A stretch of 10,731 bases of DNA from Pseudomonadota bacterium (lineage in GTDB: Bacteria > Myxococcota > Myxococcia > Myxococcales > Myxococcaceae): contig JAFAAN010000036.1 in the NCBI GenBank assembly GCA_023426545.1, positions 1 to 10,731 of the forward strand. Reading direction: 5' to 3'. Position numbers and translations under genes: made by a program. Shown piece after piece: positions 8,430-10,731 of the stretch (position 1 is its first letter; every line of letters starts with the position of its first letter). Below the pieces are notes generated by a model. It worked only from the letters and a program-made list of their open reading frames with translations. It did not search any database and was not told where the DNA came from.

Positions 8430-8456
8430 GCCGGGCCGAAGATCATCCGGCCCGGC
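8430..8456. terminator. GC-rich hairpin shared by two convergent genes
   Basis: A 9-bp perfect stem (8430-8438 with 8448-8456, GCCGGGCCG/CGGCCCGGC) around a 9-base AT-containing loop lies in the 80-bp gap between the HEAT-repeat gene and the FHA-GGDEF gene. There is no T run on either side, so it is probably a bidirectional stem that helps termination or protects the 3' ends. Confidence 0.55.
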
Positions 8457-8468
8457 AATGAGGGACGC

Positions 8469-9392
8469 CTAGAGGCCGCTGATGGCCTTGGCGTCCACGC
8501 GGTTGCGGCCCGCGCGCTTGGCCCGGTACAGGTACTTGTCCGCCGCGGCGATGAGGTCCTCGGGCTGGGAGAAGTCCGAGTCCAGCAGCGTGGCCACGCC
8601 CAGGCTGATGGTGACCTTGATGGGCGTGCCGCTGAAGACGAAGTCCGCCTTGTCCACCGCGTAGCGGCAGCGCTCGGCGCACGCCAGGGCCTGGTCCTCG
8701 GCGGACTCGCGCAGCATCAGCGCGAACTCCTCGCCGCCATAGCGCGCCAGCAGGTCCTCGGTGCGCACCGTGTCGCTCACGCGCTGGGCGATGCGCGTCA
8801 GCACGTAGTCGCCGGCCGGGTGGCCATACGCGTCGTTGATCTTCTTGAAGTGGTCCACGTCGAAGAGGACCAGCGACAACGGCACCCGGTGGCGCAGGCA
8901 GTAGCTGAACTCCTTGCGCACCGTCTCCAGGAAGTACTTCTTGTTGTAGACGCGGGTGAGGCCGTCGCGCGTGGCGGACTCGTAGATGCTCCGCTGGTAC
9001 TGCTCCTCCAGCGCGTCCTGGATGGAGAACTTGAGGACCGTGTTGGAGCCGATTTGGATCTTGTCGCCGTCGTACAGCGGGGCGGCGTTGACCTTCAGCC
9101 CGTTGAGGTAGGTCCCGTTGGTGCTGGCCAGGTCCACCAGTTGGAAACGGCCGTCTCCCAGCGCCACCACCTTGGCGTGCTTGCGTGAGATGCCGTCGTC
9201 CTCGACCTGGAACTGCGCCTCCGAGCTGCGCCCCAGGACGACCTCGGAGCGATCCAGCTTGAACATGCGCCCGATGCCCGCCGCGGACTTGGCGCTGATG
9301 ACGATCAGATAGGCGCTCTGCTGCTGGGCGCTGCCCAGCAGGTCCGAAATCGAATGGACGGAAGTTTTCTCCTCGGACATCGCGACACCCAT
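8469..9392 (-). CDS. FHA domain-GGDEF diguanylate cyclase
   Basis: A 307-residue cytoplasmic signalling protein with no transmembrane segment. An FHA domain occupies about residues 50-122, with its phosphothreonine-pocket signature intact: LGRSS (53-57), SRKHA (69-73) and STNGTYLNG (90-98). A catalytic GGDEF domain follows (about 138-305): FDVDHFKKIND (177-187), the active-site GGEEF (219-223), and an inhibitory I-site RxxD (RTED, 210-213) exactly five residues before it. It should make cyclic di-GMP from two GTP, with product feedback through the I-site. FHA binding to a phosphorylated partner, probably a Ser/Thr-kinase substrate, likely controls its location or activity. Two starts are possible, ATG at 9392 (MGVAMSEE) or ATG at 9380 (MSEEKTSV). 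An AAAAGG upstream slightly favours the longer. It lies 45 bp after the asparaginase gene in the same direction and may be cotranscribed. Confidence 0.93.
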   Translation of the reverse strand: MGVAMSEEKTSVHSISDLLGSAQQQSAYLIVISAKSAAGIGRMFKLDRSEVVLGRSSEAQFQVEDDGISRKHAKVVALGDGRFQLVDLASTNGTYLNGLKVNAAPLYDGDKIQIGSNTVLKFSIQDALEEQYQRSIYESATRDGLTRVYNKKYFLETVRKEFSYCLRHRVPLSLVLFDVDHFKKINDAYGHPAGDYVLTRIAQRVSDTVRTEDLLARYGGEEFALMLRESAEDQALACAERCRYAVDKADFVFSGTPIKVTISLGVATLLDSDFSQPEDLIAAADKYLYRAKRAGRNRVDAKAISGL

Positions 9393-9399
9393 CTTACGG

Positions 9400-9418
9400 G
9401 CCGCCTTTTCGCGGCGGC
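9400..9418 (-). repeat. Inverted repeat upstream of the FHA-GGDEF gene
   Basis: GCCGCC and GGCGGC form a 6-bp stem around a 7-base loop in the short gap between the asparaginase stop and the FHA-GGDEF start. On the sense strand the loop and right arm include AAAAGG, the only Shine-Dalgarno-like bases for the 9392 start, so the fold could limit translation or weakly terminate the upstream message. No T run follows. Confidence 0.4.
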
Positions 9419-9437
9419 AAGCATACTGCCCGACTCT

Positions 9438-10502
9438 TCATGACTCTCCTCGGGACCGTCGCGTGGCGCGGCGACGGCGGGGGGCCTCCTGGGCGACTGT
9501 CGGCCTTCCGACGGTCAGCTCACCGGCCACCGGCGCCTGGATGTAGCGCGCCAGGGACTGCGGCGAGCGGGCGTGGTAGGCCAGCCCCTGCATCAGCTTC
9601 ACCAGGGCCGCCGACGGCGTCATGTCCGCGCCGCCCACCGCCCCCGCCTCCAGCGCCGCCGCTCCCGACTCATACAAGGAGAGGTCCACGCCATTCCGGT
9701 GCGCCTGGCTCACGACCACCACGGGGATTCCCCGCTCCCGCGCCTGGAGGAAGAGGGGCCGCAGCGAGCGCCCCAGCTCCGGGGCGATGGGGAAGTTGCC
9801 GGCCCCGTAGGCCTCCAGCACCAGCCCCCGGACGTGGGGCAGCAGCTGGAGCGGCAGCGCCGGGTCCAGCCCGGGGTACACCTTGAGGTGGAAGACCCGT
9901 GGGTCCAGCCGCTCGAAGAGGCGGAACGCACCTCGGGGCTTGAGGCCCGGCTCGAAGGTGGCGTCCACGCCCAGCGTGCCCAGCACGGGGCAGTTGGGGC
10001 TGTCGAAGGCGTCGTACTCGGCGACCTTCACCTTGCGGGCGCGGTTGCCCCGGTAGAGGCGGGAGTCGAAGCAGATGGTGACCTCCCGGGGCCCATGGAG
10101 CGCGGACAGCACCGCGTCGATGAGGTTGAGCCTCGCGTCCGAGCGAATCTTCTCCAGCGGCCGCTGCGAACCCGTCAGCACCACGGGGCAGGGCGGGTTG
10201 CGCAACATGAAGGAGAGGGCGCTCGCCGTATAGGCGAGGGTGTCCGTGCCGTGGGTCACCACGGCCCCGTCGAAGTGGGGGAGGCGGGAATGGAGGTGCG
10301 CCGCCATCCGGCTCCAGAGCTCGGGCTGCATCTCCGAGCTGTCCAGGTTGCTGAACAGCTCCAGCTCGATGTCGGCAAGCTCGAACAGCTCCGGCACGCG
10401 GGCCTTGAGCGTCTTGAAGAAGGCCGCGGGGCGCAGGGCGGAGGGGCGGCCCCCGGCCATTCCGAGCGTACCCCCCGTATGCAGCAGCAGGACTCTGGGC
10501 AT
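9438..10502 (-). CDS. Type I L-asparaginase
   Basis: A 354-residue enzyme that hydrolyses L-asparagine to aspartate and ammonia. It has no signal peptide, which suggests the cytoplasmic type I group (AnsA-like). Catalytic motifs are complete: LLLHTGGTLGM (5-15) with the nucleophile Thr12, VVTHGTDTL (81-89) with the second Thr86-Asp87 pair, and RGNRARK (151-157), whose Lys157 fits the conserved lysine. LTGSQRPLEKIRSDARLNLI (109-128) is also typical. The last 30 or so residues form an Arg-rich tail (PRRRRATRRSRGES) beyond the normal fold. An in-frame TTG lies eight codons upstream (10526), but the ATG at 10502 places the TGGT motif at the usual distance from the N-terminus. It precedes the FHA-GGDEF gene and is divergent from a lipoprotein gene. 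Confidence 0.93.
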   Translation of the reverse strand: MPRVLLLHTGGTLGMAGGRPSALRPAAFFKTLKARVPELFELADIELELFSNLDSSEMQPELWSRMAAHLHSRLPHFDGAVVTHGTDTLAYTASALSFMLRNPPCPVVLTGSQRPLEKIRSDARLNLIDAVLSALHGPREVTICFDSRLYRGNRARKVKVAEYDAFDSPNCPVLGTLGVDATFEPGLKPRGAFRLFERLDPRVFHLKVYPGLDPALPLQLLPHVRGLVLEAYGAGNFPIAPELGRSLRPLFLQARERGIPVVVVSQAHRNGVDLSLYESGAAALEAGAVGGADMTPSAALVKLMQGLAYHARSPQSLARYIQAPVAGELTVGRPTVAQEAPRRRRATRRSRGES

Positions 10503-10538
10503 GATGAACAGGCGCTTCCCTGCCAAGGCTGGCGTTGC

Positions 10539-10567
10539 TTTACAAGCCCCGCGCGCGTCGCTAAGAC
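10539..10567 (+). promoter_or_regulatory. Sigma-70 promoter of a possibly leaderless lipoprotein mRNA
   Basis: TTTACA (10539-10544, five of six to TTGACA), a 17-bp spacer, and TAAGAC (10562-10567, three of six to TATAAT). Transcription would be expected to begin at about 10574, which coincides with the GTG start codon at 10575. No Shine-Dalgarno precedes the GTG, which agrees with leaderless translation. Confidence 0.45.
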
Positions 10568-10574
10568 CCGCCGC

Positions 10575-10731
10575 GTGCTCCTTTCCTGCTGGAAGCGTGT
10601 CATTCCCCTGCTGGCCGCCACGGTCATGACGGCCCCGGGGTGCAAGAATCCCGAGAGCGCGGCCCCCGCCGGGGGCCAGGTGGCGGCGTCGGCTTCCACC
10701 CCCGCGGCGGGGGGGGGCGGCGGCGGGGGGG
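10575..10731 (+). CDS. Partial lipoprotein, N-terminal part
   Basis: An open frame from GTG at 10575 to the right edge, 52 codons visible. It begins with a basic-hydrophobic signal peptide (MLLSCWKRVIPLLAATVMTA, the GTG read as Met) and a lipobox-like APGC with Cys23 as the lipidation site. It then enters a low-complexity Ala/Gly/Ser/Pro linker (KNPESAAPAGGQVAAS) and a poly-Gly run at the edge. The mature domain lies outside the window, so function cannot be assigned. There is no ribosome-binding site, and a promoter sits immediately upstream. An in-frame ATG at 10626 would remove most of the signal peptide and is less likely. It is divergent from the asparaginase gene. Confidence 0.65.
   Translation, partial: MLLSCWKRVIPLLAATVMTAPGCKNPESAAPAGGQVAASASTPAAGGGGGGG

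Overview
The window looks like a piece of a high-GC deltaproteobacterial-type genome, most likely a myxobacterium (Myxococcota). The reasons are the strong G/C bias at third codon positions, several lipoproteins with low-complexity Ala/Gly/Pro stretches, a separate FHA-GGDEF signalling protein, and the rpsU-yqeY-dnaG-rpoD order. The core genes from rpoD to the right edge would fit Myxococcaceae. The first 1.6 kb has a different flavour: a Gly-rich, calcium-repeat lipoprotein and a broken lipoprotein gene. The taxonomic reading comes from protein appearance only.

Layout. 1-500 (minus): 5' part of a lipoprotein gene with aspartate-rich calcium-type repeats and a Gly/Thr-rich linker, running off the left edge. 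501-944: noncoding, with a 9-bp tandem repeat. 945-1576 (plus): a small lipoprotein gene broken by three frameshifts. 1576-1614: hairpin terminator of rpoD. 1636-6663 (all minus): the macromolecular-synthesis cluster, transcribed rpsU, yqeY-like, dnaG, rpoD (ribosomal protein bS21, a GatB/YqeY-domain protein, DNA primase and the primary sigma factor). This cluster couples translation initiation, replication priming and housekeeping transcription. dnaG is preceded by a 338-bp G-rich leader whose last bases can form a G-quadruplex or a hairpin over the ribosome-binding site.

6775-8388 (plus), divergent from rpsU: an exported HEAT-repeat protein with an N-terminal four-cysteine motif. It converges on an FHA-GGDEF diguanylate cyclase gene (8469-9392, minus) across a shared GC-rich hairpin. 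Upstream of the cyclase, in the same direction, lies a type I L-asparaginase gene (9438-10502, minus). Divergent from that, a further lipoprotein gene (10575 onward, plus) starts almost exactly at its predicted transcription start and runs off the right edge in a poly-G/GGC tract.

The central cluster is conserved and ordinary. The points most worth checking are the structured dnaG leader, an AT-rich promoter-like island inside dnaG upstream of rpoD, the frameshifted lipoprotein gene, the Cys-motif HEAT protein, and the very strong Shine-Dalgarno of rpsU. I saw no tRNA, rRNA, CRISPR array, transposase or phage gene.
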